Origin: Steinernema hermaphroditum
Lineage: Eukaryota; Nematoda; Chromadorea; Rhabditida; Steinernematidae
Length of the DNA stretch: 64,000 bases
Direction of reading: 5' to 3'
Assembly: GCA_030435675.1 (NCBI GenBank)
Contig: CM059624.1
Span: forward strand, 14,346,769-14,410,768
Positions 36,786 to 49,862 of the stretch are shown here, one piece after another. The stretch's first letter is position 1. Every line of letters starts with the position of its first letter. Both the position numbers and the translations under genes were made by a program. Under the pieces are notes generated by a model that worked only from the letters and a program-made list of their open reading frames with translations, ran no database searches and was not told the DNA's origin.

Positions 36786-37846
36786 TTATTGAATTGCGAA
36801 AGGGTGGTTTCTGGCCAGTATCTCTGAAAATAACAAATTTGTATTGCCGTGTCCCTCGAAAACCTTCAAAAATTCAGCTGCAAAATGAACGGTTGAATTG
36901 ATGGCTATTTCGTATTGATCATTATTAGATAACGCTCCCAACAACCCTAAAATACGGTACTGTGAGAGGATGCGAAAGACCCAAAAATTAGCAATAGGTG
37001 GAACCCGAGATATATAATGAAAATCCGTACTTATTGTTAGCCACTAGTCAGCAACGGTGCTTTTCAATGGAAATATGACTTTTGTAATCGTGTTTCCATC
37101 TATTCTGTTCATGCGTTGCTAAACAATACCACATATATTGATATTGTATACATCCGTAAAAAATGGTCTATCGCTAGTGCTCGCTTTGTACCCTGGATTT
37201 TCAACGGTGGTTTCTGGTGTGTATATCTAAAAATAACAAATACATATTGCTGAGCCCATCATGAATCTTCAAAAATGTAACTGAAGAATGAAAAGTTCCT
37301 TTTCGTCGGTTGAATTCATGACAACGTTGTCCCGATCCCAGTAGCAACACAGTCATGTGATCCATCTCTGCAAGCAATGTCAATGCACATTCCTCCAAAA
37401 ATTAGCTCGAACCCGGAATGCATGAACAGAAACAACATGAAAATGACCTGCCACTACGTCTTACTCTAGGTTCTGTATATCATGGATGCCGCGAACCGAA
37501 CCTGAACTATAAAAGTCGTTCGAAAGGTTTCGAAAGGTGCTCACTTTGTCCCTCCCAGTTTACTGAATTCCATAGGTGCTTTCTGGCCAGTATCTTTAAA
37601 GATAACAAATTACTATTGCTGAGCCCGTTACGAAATAAAAAAAGTCCGTTTTCGTTGGTTGAATTCAAGATCATTTTCTCCCGATCGCAGCAGCAACCCA
37701 GTCATATGATCCAACCCAGCAAACAACGTCCAATTCACATTCTCCCAAAAATGAGCTCGAACCCGGAATGCATGAACAGAAACAACATGAAAATGACCTG
37801 CCACTACGTCTTACTCTAGGTTCTGTATATCATGGATGCCGCGAAC
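36786..37846 (+). repeat. Three-copy degenerate tandem repeat with a 93-bp identical block
   Basis: GGTGGTTTCTGGCCAGTATC (36800), GGTGGTTTCTGGTGTGTATA (37206) and GGTGCTTTCTGGCCAGTATC (37577) each lead into AAAATAACAAAT..TATTGC(T/C)G.G and a TTCGT.GGTTGAATT phrase. Copies 2 and 3 end in an identical 93-bp block (37404-37496 and 37754-37846) exactly 350 bp apart; the rest of each unit is only moderately similar. Confidence 0.85.
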
Positions 37847-38861
37847 CTGTACGGATTCGAGAAGAGAACCACAAAAATCATTTCTGTTTAGGATTCTTTT
37901 TCGATATCAGAACAACAAGCTGCTGGTAAATTGTATCTGTATCATTGTCTCATATCACTGAAACGTGCTCTAACGAAAGCTCTAACGAAAATGAAAATCA
38001 ACCATTTTTGGATATGAAAATCAAAAAGTCATCACAAGTCGTACACGCCCAAAACTCAACTCGATAAGCAGATGAACAGAATATCTCATTAGCTTAAAAC
38101 CTTCTTTTTCTGTGGTTTGTATATGATGTTCCTTCCGTTTTTCGTAGGTGACAACTTCGAAGTGCAAAAATTTGGTTACGTAAATGCATCAATTTTTAAG
38201 TTTTGATCGCTCTCGTTTGCCAAGGTCGAAAACTACAGTTCGCCTCCATTACACACAAAGTCTACAAAACGAAACAAGTTCTAAAATTTCTCTTTAAAAA
38301 TGTACCATGGGACCATTTGATAAACTGAGGTTACATCTAAACAAACTTCATGATCTTGGCGTAACTGCCGCGAAGGACCATTGCGCAAAAATATTTTAAA
38401 CTGTGGCTACATCTTCATGATCTACTTTCAGGTGTTCAATTTGACTATTGCGACAAGCCGATACATATTATTACCCTAATGACCACTGAAATGCGACGTG
38501 CCCTTGCAAGAAAACACTTTTTACCTCACTTCTTTCATCGCGCCTAATAGCATCTGTTCCGCGTTCGCGTCGAGACCGCCCACCCGGCTTGTGCACTATA
38601 TCCCTAACTCATCTCGCACGCCTTCAGGTGGTCACTTCCCCATTCCGCGAGGCGAGCCGTCCCGTGTCAAGTTTGTGAAGCTGTTCGCCGGCGGCAGTGA
38701 TGTCAGTGACGTAAACTGATTGACAAATTCGATTTCTACGCATCCGCGCTTTGTTCACCGCTGCTGCTGCCTCGTGCCGCCGCCACCGCCCCTCTCGTTT
38801 TCAATTTCTCCATCGTCGTTGTCATTAGTTAGTGTGCCAGAAGAGGAGCGGAGCCAAGAAG
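37847..38861. other. GPCR upstream region
   Basis: AT-rich until ~38490, then GC-richer leader DNA with C/T-rich tracts (CCGCCGCCACCGCCCC at 38776). No TATA box is evident near the start codon; probably 5'-UTR and promoter. Confidence 0.4.
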
Positions 38862-41800
38862 ATGAACATCGCCGAGAAATGTCAACTCGTGGCGATTCCG
38901 CTCCCCAACGAGAGTTTCATTTACGATATTCTGTTCGACGTGCACACGTTCTACCGGCCCATCCACACGTATCTGTCGATTATTATGTGCGTGGTGGGAA
39001 CCCTTTGCAACGTTTGCAACATCGTCGTCCTCACCAGGTTGGTTATTTATATTGCCACCCACTGGGAAAGCTTACTTATAAATAACAACGGGAAATGTTT
39101 ACATTTAAAAGAGAAATGGTTGTAAATACCATAATCTGATTTTCCACTATGACTAGCATCAAGTGGGCTGATGTTACACACCAAAAGGCCACTTGTTAAT
39201 CTCTAAAGGTAGCTCTGTGAGGTGAATATTGAGGATCGCATCAGTCAAAAATGTAAAGCTTTTTGAAACGATATCCGTTTTTTCGATCATCCACCGACCG
39301 TGACGAAACCATGACGATTCCGATCACCGATCCAAACCTTTTCCAACACGAAAAAGATGCCCCGGGCTCCCACCACGAAGCTCCTGTATAGTAGCTTCGG
39401 TCGCGCGAGCGAGTTGAATCCGCGCGGCGTTCCCAGTTTCGCTGTTGGGCTTGTTGTTCATTTGTTTGTGACTGATTTTGTACTCACCGGGAATATGAAG
39501 TACGAAGAAATATATGATATTTGATATTTGAGTGTATATTTGCGTGAAAAGTCTTTGGAAAGTGATCGCACGGTTGGCCATGTACTCAGTTTGCAGAAAT
39601 ATGGCAATTAAATTAAAATTGACTACGGATAACTAACACGTCAGGGGTAGATTATTAAAAATCTAACAACGAGTCCCTTATAACTGTACAGAGAGTTGGA
39701 GCCGTAGTTAAAGCAGGTCCAAGTCTTCCGTCAAAAATCTTCCCGAAAGCTCGGTTTAATTTTCGGAAATTAAAGAGCAAAACCCACACACTAAGGGTCT
39801 CACATTACTCAATCTTTGTCCAAGCTCAGTAATACTAAGCCGTCAGAAAACGGCCAGATGTAGCACACCATCTGTTATAAGTAACTAGACAAATGACTAA
39901 GACCGATAAGTGCTCAAAAATAGGCAAAGGATGTAGAGAAAGCAGTGCAAAAAAGTGATTCTCATCGATTTTCAAATTCTGATTCTTGCTACATTACAGC
40001 TTTCGCAAAGCAGCCCGAAGTTTTAAAATCTAAAAAACGACAAAGAATAGTATTTGGTATGCTATAAATGACAAGGACGACGAACATCGCATCCAAAAAT
40101 GAAATAACCTTCAATCCGATTGCACCATAACCTCGAAACCACTCGAGTTTCTCAATGTTGTCGTTATTCAAGCTTGGTGCTGTCGAAAACGCAACAAAAA
40201 TACTAAATTATCTTGGGTTATTCTAAGGGTTACCCTTCGTCACGTCCGCGAAGCTTGGCTCGATAGTCAACTTCCACGAACTAAACGAAGCAGAAATAAC
40301 AAAATTTAACCATCCCTGCAACAGTTAATTTGATTCAGTTTGGCTCACAAAGTGGAATCAGTCAAGTGTTCTAACAGTTCTACCCCAAAGTACAAGCTTC
40401 TACCCCGAACTCAGAGGGTAGTCTTAAAAAGAAAGTAGTTAGCATTGTCGTAGAAAACGTTTTGCATGTGTCTTCTAAGGGTATGTCCAATGCGCTTCTA
40501 AGGGTCCAAGTCGTTTTGAAAAAAAAATTTTAGCTGCTTGTGAGTGGTAAGAAACATTTAAAAATGGCACAATGCAACGTTTCGTCCAAGCTCAGCATTT
40601 AGTCAAAAAATAAATGATACATCCATCTGAGTAACATTCATGAAATATTACAGTCTACAAAAATTACGAGGAAAATGCTGTATCCAAACACATTTCGTTG
40701 ATTCTAATATGACTCTTTAAGCAACCCCTGTTTGTTTTTATAGAAACTGGTAAAATTTGCAGTTTCAGGCTACAAAAAAGAACTATAAAGTTAGCTAAAG
40801 CTAAGCTTACGTGACTCGATTCTAGTGAAGCGCAAGCAGATGCCTAGATGTTTGGTGATCAAACATTAACCCATCGACGCATCTCAGAGTAAAGTCATTC
40901 ACTAAATGAATTCAATGTTCGAAAATTAAAAGCCACTAACCCACGCATAGAATCTTCCCCTGATGTTCAAACATTGCTCATCCTATTCGACAGTGTTTCA
41001 ACAGCAAGTTGGCAAAGCATTGCGCAAAGCAGCGTACTGACACATGCGATATAGAACACAATGGTGTACCACAATAAATAAAGGTGATAATGATGTTTTT
41101 AAACAATAATTTGAAAAGGCTTCGAACTTGTCCCTTGTTCGTAAGTCATATCTTTTCACATCATAAAAGATAACTAATCATTTAGCAATGCTTGAAAGCC
41201 GAGTATGCAAAAATTACCACCACCCACTAAGACTAACAGATCTTCCATTATTTCTGTTTAATGTGTGTGAATAATCATCAACATAGACGCATCTCCAGAG
41301 CCCCATCGCCCTGAATGAGACCGCCCGAAATCGCGCTCAAACCCCCGCCGAGATTTTGCTATTTCGTTTGAGGAGCACTCAGATATCCTTGTATGATTCC
41401 TGTGTAATGCGTCCACAGTTCGCTTCTATTTTTATCGCTAAATCAGTTTTTGTTCAAAAATATTCATACGACTTCCGAGCGCCAAAAAGTCACTTCCTCC
41501 ACCCCCAGAAACCGCAGGGATCGATAAATCGGTCATTAAAATTTGATTGTGGTGCGAAATGTTTTTCTCAAAGTGCACTGGAAAAGATGTTTATCATACT
41601 AAACGCTTTAAAACTACGTAACACGTGCACGCCACTGGTGCTTAACAGCGAGAACATCAGCTGTGACTAAAAGCCAACAACAACACAAATTACTTTGGTT
41701 GAGATGATGTTGGAATGGGGAAGAAGAGATGAATGGTCTAAGAATAAAGATATATTGCTGCCGGAAGACTAGGAACAAAGAAAGAGTTCTCAATTCCGAG

Positions 41801-44800
41801 TTTATGTTAACCGGTATGAAGACAATTGACAAAAATGACCTGACAAAATGTACTAGAAATCACCAAGTGCTGATAAGAATACATCTGATTTTGTTTCTTT
41901 TTGCAAGTAGAAAAACAAAAACATCTGGAATCCAGATGCGCAATTGCAAAAATGGAAGCACAATGATGCCAGCCTAATGCGAAAGTTAAAGGTGAGCTTA
42001 ACCAAAATACAAAAATCGTAAATTCAATGGGACCAAGAGGTGACAATAGAATACCATTATTCAAAATCTATGTAAATCTCAGCCGCCCAGAATGACTGGT
42101 TCCTAACATATCTTTGATGTCTATTTAGAAGGTTCTGCGGGCGCTAAAAAATGAAAATTGTCGTGTTGAAACTCTATTCAAATGCATGATAGACACAAAG
42201 TAGCTTTGGCCCAAGTGGTATGGTGACTTCTGCAGCAAAAATGAGTTCTTACTGTTAAAGTCGTTGATGTCACATGGTGTCCGTAAAAATGACAAGTTGT
42301 ACGACCCAATTTGCCATTTCGATCCTCAAATCCTCTGGAATGCTGTGACCTGTTCCGCTGATCGCAAATTCAAATGCTTAATACAGTTAGTCATTAGATA
42401 CAAAAATGATATAATTAGAGTTGTTACGTTCACCTTATAGAATCAACACCCCAGAATCCACTAAACTCTGCGGCGCGATGACACTTTTCTTAATGAGCAA
42501 TGCATCACATCGTAGCTAAAGGTCTTCTTCTGGTTTTGGTGGGCGGTAGAACACGCTAACCCCGTCAGTTTGCGCAGGTCGGAAAAGCTGATTTCGGTAA
42601 AGGCGCTGACGGGGCGAAGAGTCATCATCTTGGACGCCGATCCTTTAGAACCCTTCGCTTAGTACGGATTATGTAGAAAATGACAAAAATGCAGCCCCTG
42701 ATCATTACTCTAAAAATACGGCCAAAGATGATTTGTAGATAGGAAGCATAAGTCTTTGGTCTCAAAGATTTGCCTCAAGACCCCCAAAAATTCACTTCAA
42801 CAACAACTTGAAGTTCGGGCAAAAATATTTAACACGACAAAGATTTCAATTCCTGGAGGCGCACTATTCCAAATGTTGCCAACCTGCAAGTATATCAATG
42901 ACCTTTCCAGAAGTTGCATTGGAGAGCAAGTACATTACAGAAAACCTGCATTTTCCCCCTTGAAACATCATTTCACTCTCGCATTGAAATGAATAATAAC
43001 ACTGTACAAAAATCAATCGAGTAAAAGCACTCATATTTTCGAGATCCAAGAAAGAGACAAAATTTGCAGCAGAGCCTTTAAGGCATGTTATGCTTTGTCC
43101 TTCACTTCCGTATCGTCCGCAGATCGAACCTTAGCCCTTATCTTGTCTTATTACATATCAAGCACGATGCCCAAAAGTGTTCCGTGAAATCAAAGATAGG
43201 GCTGAGCATTGACAGACTGTGTGCATCTTAGAGGAGTGAGCATCATAAAGACTACTTAGATTGACAGAAATTGTAATGATGGTACCGTTTGGATATCAAG
43301 AACTGTGCATAGATTCAATATTTGCATTAGTAATTCATTGTTCATGGAAAACAGCTATCTCCCGATTAAGATACACTAAAATCTTAACGGCGTTTCAAAA
43401 TCTTCTCATGTAATGGTTTCCAAATGGCAAAAATTGATCAAATAAAGATCCTCTCTAACTGGGTGATACCGGGCGCATCAGTTCTATTTTAATGAATGAC
43501 GAAGGGTCATTGTATACTGTAGACTCAGAAAGGATCCTTCCCAAGTTCGATCAGAAGCGGCCACTTCGGCACTCTATTCTTGTAATCAAATCCAAAATTA
43601 CATCCACATTATGTGCACAAATGGCATATTTGTCAAGTCCAAATTTCATTTGGAAGGTGTCTCAATTGTAGCCACACAATCATCACCCTCAAATTTCTAT
43701 AATATCATATTCCGGTAATTATGTTAGTTGCCCTTTCCGCCTGCACTACTCAAACATTCTTCCGCTGTACTTCACCATGCACTTTCTGTGTACTTAACCC
43801 CGACAATCCTCGGGCAAATCTTTGACCTCGCCAAAATTGCTTCCCCTCAACCGGAACCACCGAGGCTAACCGCATTTTCCGCTAGACCCGGCCTGAGTCA
43901 GCCGAATAATTAGCGACGCTTCCTCCGGGGGAATTCCCAGGAAGCTCGTTACTCATAAAAACAAAACTCTCCAAAGAGATCAGCGAACGCTTAGCGGCTT
44001 CGGCCTTCCCACGCGGAAGTGGGCGCCGAAGCCCAATTTGTCACTTCGGGCCTTCGGGTCCGTTTCTCAATAATTAATCGAATGTCACTCGCACTCCGCG
44101 TGTCGCCTTTTTGCACGCCCCAGCGAGAAGGACTTGTAAATAATATGTGACACCCTCGTTACACTCCGGCGAAGAACCAATTTACTTAATGTATCGTTAA
44201 TTAGATAGACATGTGAAGGGAGGGCAACGGCGCAGAGGACAAATTGGGGATTGTGTCGGATCGAGGGACATACAGCGGTGAGTAAAGGGGCAAATGTCCA
44301 GTATGGGTCAGCTTCTGGTGAGAGATCTGAAACTCGAAAGACCGATTTCATAATCGTGTGTGCCGTTACAAACTGTGGTGGAACTCCTAGAAACAGTAAA
44401 GTAGAGACCGTGTACCTTTAATGTGCCGAAGGGCAAGTTCGAAAGTATGATCAAAAATACACGACCCTGTGCTCTTTTGCTGGATGGATTCGTGCGTCCA
44501 CCTGCAAAAATAATGAGTTGCTTAGCCCGCTCGTAGCGACAAAAATCAGAACTCCCAGTTAACTTTGAAAAATTTCCAATATTGAACTCGGAAATGCCTG
44601 TTTTGAGTACCAAAAATAATAAAAAAAAGACAAAACCAGTTGCACATATCTTTATGAAGATGTATCGAATCAAGGAACATACAACGGTTACTAAAGGGAG
44701 AAAGTGTACTACTAGAAGTTTGAACATCGGAACAAAAATCCAGGAAGTAAAAACCCTGAGAGTCTGAAACTTGAAAATCGACAGACTTGTTGCGAAACCG

Positions 44801-47800
44801 ATTTGATCGTCATGTCCAACGTCTAAAACTAAGTGGGTGTTAAGTAACTCTTAGCGATTTTTTAGGAAATTTCTTCACGATGACGGTGCACATTCTATGA
44901 GCCGGGGCATTGTAAGACAAGCAAAAATACAAGACCTTGTGCTCTTTTTTATGAACAGGCTTAGACTGCTGCTATATCAATGACAAAAATACCGCTTTGT
45001 ATACTCAATATGTAATGCGATCATCAAGACCCGACACAAATGCATAATAAACGAGGAAATGTTTTCACAAAAATACACGACCATGTGCTGTTTTTCTGAA
45101 CGGATTCGTGCGTGCACCAGCAAAAATAACGCCTTGTTTACTAGCCTTATCAACAGTGCGTCAAAACCACAATTGACTTTCAAAAAGGTCCTATATTGAA
45201 CTCAAAAATGCCTCTATTTGATACGAAATTGCGGCGAAAGTATAAAAAATAATGCAAAAACAGGAGACCATATCTTCATGAAGCTGAGAGTGATATCCCG
45301 CAAAAAGTATGGCACAGAATCTCGGATGTGTCGGATCGAGAGACATACAACGGTGACTAAATGGAGAAAGTATACGTTGCAAGTTTGCAGATGAAACCAA
45401 AAATCAAGTAAGTAAGAATCCTGAGAGTCTGAAGCCACACTGTTGTGACACCTATTTTATCACCGTGTTCACTTAAAAAGCCAAGTAGCGACGATCTTTT
45501 ATGAGCCGGGGCTGTACTAGAATGAGCTGAAGTAGAAGACGAGCATAGACAAGACCGAGTGCTCTTTTCATTAATAAATTTTGCATCGCTATTCTTGAAG
45601 ACAAAAATATCGCCTTGTTTACTCAACTATGCGATCATCAATACCAAGACAAAGCTGACTGCATGAAAAAAGATGACATAAATAGAAAACTAAAAAGAAA
45701 ATGATAAATCATCAATCTAAAAGTGACATTGATGAGCCATTACCCGGTATTAAAAATAGAAAACTAGCAATCGTTCACTGGCCAAAAGAAAGTGCGTCAT
45801 CACGAGAACTTGTGCATAAGCATTAGCGATGTGGTTCACGTTTCATGATTTACTTCGAATTATTTGTGGAATCTTCAACATTACATCGAGCCATACCCCA
45901 TATGAATCCATTGCTGCCGGTCCTCTTCTTTTGCTCGTTGTCGCCATCTTTGTGTTCCTAACTTCTTCGTGAAGTCATCTCACCATCGGGTCCTCGGTCT
46001 TCCAATGGGGCATATTCGTCTTACCATTCATGATTTATACTGCATTAAAAGTCAACCGAAGTGTTTAAGTAAGATCATGTGTATGGCGGACTGTCAATCC
46101 CAAAAATTCCATTATAATATGAATTAGTATGTTGCGATGATGTAAATTAACAATGTGCTGGGCAATCATCGTTCTAAGAATCTATGAGTCATTTCTTCGT
46201 TTTCAGAAAGCAAATGCGCACACCTGTGAACATGGTACTCACAGCGATGGCCTGCTGCGATACAGTAGTCCTCTTCTCCAACCTCATCTACACTACCCAC
46301 TACACCTTCGTCGCCTTCGCCGACTGCCATCCGCGGCACTGGAGCTACGGATGGGCGATGTTTCTGATCGCACATGCACATCTCTCCCTTGTGGGGCACT
46401 CCTCGAGTGTTTGGCTGTCGGTCATGCTCGGACTAATCAGATTTTTGACTCTTGAAAATCGCAAGAAGAGCGCCTCCAATCACCGAAATGTAATCCTCCC
46501 ATGAAGTACTTCTTATTTATGACCAAAAATTCAGATTGGTCTCAAGCACAGCTACTGTGCCATAGCCGTCGTGCTGGTTTCTGTGACTATCTTCAACTCG
46601 CCCAACTTCTTAACCTACAGAATCGTCGAAATGAGGCTCAACGAAACGTGTGATGTCACCGATGATAGCCTCAAATTCGCTCCTTCCTATATTCCCGGAG
46701 TGTCAGACCTGGCTCTGGTCGTCAACTGCCTCGTAAGTGCCGCCATAAAGAGCCATATACATAAAAAACCTGGTCTTAGGTCTTCCGATTGGCCTTTTGG
46801 ATTTCCGGCATTGTGTTCAAAATCGTGCCGTCGGTGTGCTTGGCCTTCTTCGCCTATCGACTCTCGAAAGTGCTCAAGGAGGTGAAAAACAATCGCATGA
46901 AGCTGCTGAAGGGATCGCGTGTCGGGAACCACAGCAGCACACCAGCAAGTAATGGAACTTTGCTGGTGAACAATGGAACCGAAGTGTCACATTCCTATCG
47001 GGGATCGAGCAAATCGTTGCACAGCAACTACAGGACTAATTCTGTGAGGTGAGTGATGGCGTATTTGGGAAAGACACTTTTAAATGATACGAGTAACATT
47101 GTATAAGAGGCAAAAATGAGAAACGATGCGATGTATAGAGGTAATACGCAAAACACTCGGAATGTTATTTTGAGGATTTTCAAAAAATGAAAAAAAACAT
47201 GTACAAGACACTTTGCGAACATTCCTAAAAGTTACTACGGAAACATTTGCGAACATGGCAGTCAAAATGAACTTCGAAAGGCATACGATATCGTTGATAG
47301 AGTTCGGATCCCTCATAAAAACATTTTACATATGAAAAAACAAAACAACATGTCATTGATTTATATCACGCGGATCCCATTATGTTCGCATTGACATTGA
47401 TTATATATACATCGACCATGGAGATTCGATTCCACGCACAGCACTAAAACGATACAAACAGTTCCTTATCCGACTGTGACATGTAATCTCACATATCTCA
47501 CATACTATAAAAATTGTACAACTACGGTAGAAGCCAAAAGAGCACAGCAAAACCGAAAGCACTCTCAACATTCGGGCAAAAACAAAGCTGATTTGCTTGA
47601 ATATGACAGCGGTGAGCCAGACAAAAATATGTTATGGCTTGTGGCTTGTTTGGAAAAGATACTTTTGGATGATGTGAAAAACGGGTTTGGTGGACCAAAA
47701 ATGAGAAAAGTATATCGCGATACAATAAGGAAAACGGTCAGACTGGCATGGTTTGCACAAATGAAACGAAAACCATGGAAAAGTACAACACACATTGCGA

Positions 47801-49862
47801 ACATTCTTAAAGGATATCATGGAAGTATTTGCACAACGTAGCTTTCAAAGTCAAATCCGAAAGGCATCCGCCATCGTTGATAGAACTCGGATCTCTCATA
47901 GAAACAGTAGCTTATATCGATATAAAAATTTGCTTCAACATGAGAGGCAAAAATATGTTATTTGGCTTGTTTGTCTGACATGAAATACAGGTTTGCAGAG
48001 CCAAAAATTAGAAAACTATACCGGGATACAATAAGGAAAACACTCAGACTGGAATGATTTCCAAAAATCAAACCAAAACCATGCGTATAGTACAACACAC
48101 ATTGCGAATATTCTTAAAAGATACCATGGAAGCGTTTTCACAACGTATCAGTCAAAATCAAATCCGAAAGGCATCCGCCATCGTTGATAAAACTCGGATC
48201 TCTCATAGAAATAGTAGCTCATATCGGTAAAAAAGCTCATTTAGCAAAACAAGCTCACACGCCAAAAATGCAACAGAAGCCAAAGAAGCAAAAGAAAACC
48301 AAAAGCGCTCTCAATATTCGAGCAAAACGAAGTTGATTTGCTTGAACATGAAAGCGATGAGAGGCAAAAATATGTTCCTGATAGATGATATAATTTGAGG
48401 GTTCGGCTTACCGAAAACTGGAATCTTCGGTTCGCTGATCGTGTGCACTCTGTCGCCGGTATTTTCCAACACAATCTGCTCTGATATAAAAGAAAGCGTT
48501 GAGAAAATCACTACGGCCATCTTAATGACCAAATTGTCATTCTCATCCATTTCCGCTGCACCTGAGTTTATCGTTCATTTACTTAAAAGTGAGACTAGCG
48601 AGGGGCAAAAATTAGGTGGTATTTATGATTATAGATAGTATCTTCCTGATGAATAGCGAAACCGGCAAAAATTTCCGAAAGTTTTTGAAGTTGCACCGTA
48701 GAGTTTGAGTGATAAACTTTCGCATAACAAAAATGCATGAACAAGGCCTATGGATAAGTAGTTTTATGTGTTATCGAAGCTACCTATCTACGCTCGGAAG
48801 CAGTCTTAAAATCAAGATAATCACTACTTTTGTTCTGTGAAAGATATTATTGTTCTCAACTATTTCCGCTACCGCTAAGCACCCTAATTGATCACTTTTG
48901 AACCCTCTATAATTCCTACCCATGCAAAATGACACCGGCAAAAATCTCATTTAATTGATTGTCACCATAACTAAGCCAATGAGCATTGTTATGCCTGAAA
49001 GCATAATCTCATGCCATAATCTTATGCCAAAAATACAATAAATATCTGTAACAGGATTACCTAAAAATTTCTTTGATTTAGTTCCGAGTATCATCCAAAA
49101 ATTTTCTCGTTTTAATAAAACTGAACTCTAACTCTATCTCTAGAATCACCACTTTATACATAATCGATTCAAACCATCAAAAATGTCAAATTTAAGGTCA
49201 TCAGCAAACGTCTACTATGCAAATTTCCATATTTCAGAATACACAACAGAACAAGTGATCGAACGGATCGGACCACCCGCATGCTGATCATGATCGTTGT
49301 GGTCAACGTCGTCACCGAAACACCTCAAGGCATCATGGCCATCTTGAGTGGCATCCTCGCCGACCAGTATCGTCAGTTCGTCTACAATCGTCTTGGCGAC
49401 ATTCTTGACCTCCTTTCCCTCTGTGGAGCTTGTACTACCTTCATCATCTACTGCACCATGAGTGGACAATTCAGAACTGTAGGACCAGTTTGTATATTTC
49501 AGTGTGTTTACACTACATTTTAGGAATTCCGTCGAGTATTCATCCCCTCTTGGTGCTCTTCGTGGCTGGCCAAACGTCTTCGAGCCGCTTCTCACACCAG
49601 CGTGCTCACTAAGATGACCTACTTGACCACGAATCATCCGTCGACCTGCAACGACTTCAACAACGTCTCCGAGCGGTCAATCACCATGACGGTCGTCGGC
49701 TCAAGTACCTCAGTCCGCAAGTTCTATCCTAACGAGGGCATCGGTCAGAGCCAGAGCGAAGACCATCCCTCGGCGGAGGTGGAAAGCCCTAAGAAGGAGT
49801 ACTTCTCCACGCCGGAGTCCACGGACGAGTCGACGGAGCTGCTGGAGGACGTGCAGGTCTAA
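38862..49862 (+). CDS. DMSR-like neuropeptide G-protein-coupled receptor
   Basis: Rhodopsin-like seven-helix receptor of the nematode FMRFamide/myosuppressin-receptor (DMSR) type; it would sit in the plasma membrane and bind an FMRFamide-like peptide. Exons read from splice sites: 38862-39037, 46207-46489, 46535-46732, 46780-47048, 49238-49478, 49524-49862. Phases agree throughout and give 501 residues. Seen: N-glycosylation site NES near the N-terminus; TM1 ending IVVLTR; then RTPVNMVLTAMACCD in TM2; extracellular Cys in DCHPRHWSYGWAM before TM3, pairing with NETC in loop 2; HSSSVWLSVMLGLIRF at the end of TM3, with G-L-I-R-F in place of DRY; TRMLIMIVVVNVVTETPQG in TM6; LCGACTTFIIYC in TM7, without a classical NPxxY. 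The acidic tail ends VQV, a possible class II PDZ ligand (inference). Introns 1 (7.2 kb) and 4 (2.2 kb) are repeat-filled. AATAAA lies near 50040. Receptor family is confident; the exact orthologue and ligand are not. Confidence 0.9.
42565..42635 (-). repeat. Short degenerate match to the SINE-like family (intron 1 of the GPCR)
   Basis: AGTTTGCGCAGGTCGGAAAA, then GCTGATTTCGGTAAAGGCG and GAAGAGTCATCATCTTGG, resemble the antisense middle of the element (AGTTTGCGCGGGCGTCGAAG, GTTGATTCCGGAAGTGG, GAGAGTCATCTTCGG). A weaker echo is at 5715-5815. Confidence 0.45.
43720..44290. other. GC-rich island in GPCR intron 1
   Basis: CpG-rich with TAATTAGCG at the centre and ATTAATCG and TTAATTAG cores, plus palindromic GGCTTCGGCCTTCCCACGCG. 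Composition resembles the islands at 21.5 and 36.3 kb. A regulatory role is a guess. Confidence 0.35.
44240..45650 (+). repeat. Degenerate repeats inside GPCR intron 1
   Basis: GTGTCGGATCGAGGGACATAC (44253) recurs near 44664 and 45326. GTGCTCTTTT..GA.GGATTCGTGCGT.CACC(T/A)GCAAAAATAA recurs near 44467 and 45084, with variants at 44939 and 45557. Heptamers occupy the same place in each unit here. Confidence 0.75.
47080..48230 (+). repeat. Tandem repeats (~308-bp period) in GPCR intron 4
   Basis: ATCCGAAAGGCATCCGCCATC followed by GTTGATA.AACTCGGATCTC recurs 308 bp apart at ~47855 and ~48163, with a diverged third unit at ~47270. CCAAAAAT(G/T)AGAAAA lines up at 47694 and 48002. Confidence 0.85.
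48240..49237 (+). other. Remainder of GPCR intron 4
   Basis: AT-rich, with nine CAAAAAT heptamers often in the form GGCAAAAAT. No coding segment. Confidence 0.5.

Larger units (their letters stand above)
39038..46206 (+). other. GPCR intron 1 (7.2 kb)
   Basis: Donor AG/GTTGGT and acceptor TTTTCAG. Contains about 33 CAAAAAT heptamers, a GC-rich island at 43720-44290, a repeat zone at 44240-45650 and a short SINE-family relic at 42565. No exon-like coding segment was recognised inside it. Confidence 0.7.

Noticed and set aside
1..38000. CRISPR-like or prokaryotic features
   Set aside because: Repeats are degenerate tandem units without spacer architecture, and the window has spliceosomal introns throughout.
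49215..49637. 140-codon minus frame over GPCR exons 5-6
   Set aside because: Shadow of the plus-strand GPCR coding sequence, which has TM6-TM7 motifs and correct splicing.
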